From Porphyrobacter sp. HT-58-2 (GTDB taxonomy: Bacteria > Pseudomonadota > Alphaproteobacteria > Sphingomonadales > Sphingomonadaceae), in NCBI RefSeq assembly GCF_002952215.1, contig NZ_CP022600.1, positions 2,294,001-2,358,000 on the forward strand: 64,000 bases of DNA, given 5' to 3'. Numbering within the stretch: position 1 is the stretch's first letter; each line of letters opens with the position of its first letter. The notes under the pieces are model-generated. The model saw nothing but the letters and a program-made list of their open reading frames with translations. It was not told where the DNA came from and ran no database searches. Positions 63,540-64,000 of this stretch are shown one piece after another. The translations under genes and the position numbers were made by a program.

Positions 63540-64000
63540 TCGTTTGCCCCGTCGTCTTCGCCATCACCATCATCGACACTCAAGTCGACCGGCGATGCTG
63601 GCTGAATTGTGGAGACAGCGTGCTTGTAGGCAAGCTGCACCGCGCCATCGCGCTCAAGCAGCATGCAGAACAAATCATAAGCAGCAATGCGCCCCTGCAG
63701 CATTACGCCGTTCACGAGGAACATGGTCACCTGGACATTGGCTTCAGCAACGCGGCTCAGGAAAACGTCCTGCAACTGCTTTTGCTTGCGGCCTCCGGGC
63801 TGGCTACCGAATTGCCCGGGGTCAAGCGACTGCCCCGGCATGATCGTGCTGATAGCGTGCTTGTAGACCAGTTGCGATTGTCCATCACGGCGCAACAGGA
63901 TCGAGAAATTGTCGAACCAGGTCACAATTCCCTGCAACTTCACACCCTTGACCAGAAACATGGTCACGGGAATCTTGTTCTTGCGCAGGAGATTGAGAAA
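63536..64000 (-). CDS. hfq: RNA chaperone Hfq with two Sm domains, partial (N-terminus beyond the window)
   Basis: 154 residues visible; the extreme N-terminus lies past the window end. The first Sm domain reads [44 protein letters not shown] and AISTIMP. After a short linker (GGRKQKQLQ) a second reads [40 protein letters not shown] and [11 protein letters not shown]. Both keep YKHAxSTI. The C-terminus is acidic ([13 protein letters not shown]). Hfq pairs small RNAs with targets; most Hfq proteins have one Sm domain and act as hexamers, so a tandem may form a trimer. The stop overlaps the hflX CTG. Confidence 0.93.
   Translation of the reverse strand, partial: FLNLLRKNKIPVTMFLVKGVKLQGIVTWFDNFSILLRRDGQSQLVYKHAISTIMPGQSLDPGQFGSQPGGRKQKQLQDVFLSRVAEANVQVTMFLVNGVMLQGRIAAYDLFCMLLERDGAVQLAYKHAVSTIQPASPVDLSVDDGDGEDDGAND

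Noticed and set aside
1..64000. CRISPR arrays, insertion sequences, prophage genes
   Set aside because: No regularly spaced repeats, transposase, capsid or lysis genes were seen; nearly all genes are core functions.

Overview
The window is a 64-kb stretch of GC-rich chromosome, densely packed with housekeeping genes, from an alphaproteobacterium. Gene content and order suggest a sphingomonad, most likely Erythrobacteraceae (Erythrobacter/Porphyrobacter group). The pointers are an Hfq with two Sm domains, a eukaryote/archaeal-type (type 3) prolyl-tRNA synthetase, the sphingomonad-style DOMON-like and vgr-related genes, PhaR, the order rph-hrcA-grpE-dnaK-dnaJ, and the run dacC-tmk-holB-metG-tatD-mazG-hflX-hfq. 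This placement comes from protein character and synteny remembered from related genomes, not from a search. No prophage, insertion sequence, CRISPR array or rRNA operon was seen.

Layout. 0-10 kb: truncated methyltransferase, comF, hisI, a MerR regulator with an acyl-CoA dehydrogenase broken by a frameshift, an FlbD-like protein, an MFS/cysK pair, a PilZ protein, tyrS, a DOMON-like protein and tspO. 10-23 kb: a NamZ-type muramidase with an MFS transporter, a VWA protein and a MoxR ATPase separated by a soluble chemoreceptor and a small TM2 protein, a frameshifted serine hydrolase, parE, and a lipoprotein with a periplasmic-binding fold. 22-28 kb: rsmI-yraN-gshB-dedA facing xerC-hemW, then a CAP protein and rdgB-rph. 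29-35 kb: the heat-shock cluster hrcA-grpE / dnaK-dnaJ, interrupted by two genes on the other strand (PCu(A)C copper chaperone and a vgr-related HExxH protein). 35-46 kb: DUF6445-like protein, patatin-like protein, radA-cvpA-scaffold, an MHS transporter overlapping alr, phaR, proS and an M28 peptidase. 47-54 kb: rnr with an in-frame REP-type repeat, a universal stress protein, pyruvate dehydrogenase E2 - thioesterase - E3 - methyltransferase, and one tRNA-Ser(UGA). 54-64 kb: mltB-like, dacC-like, then a tightly overlapping operon from tmk to mazG, facing hfq-hflX.

How the genes work together. Many pairs overlap by 4 bases (ATGA or GTGA), so translational coupling is the rule. Peptidoglycan functions recur: NamZ, LpoA-like lipoprotein, MltB, DacC, Alr and a serine hydrolase. 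Protein quality control forms one cluster with a good candidate heat-shock promoter before dnaK. RNA metabolism is represented by rnr, rph, hfq, hflX and rsmI.

The most interesting signals are the tandem-Sm Hfq followed by an hflX whose frame seems to open at a CTG codon overlapping the hfq stop, the coding REP element inside rnr, a near-perfect parS-like palindrome, an E2 with two subunit-binding domains, and two single-base frameshifts that both fall in short G/C runs and may be assembly errors. I did not find a clear new multi-gene system; the window reads mostly as core genome.
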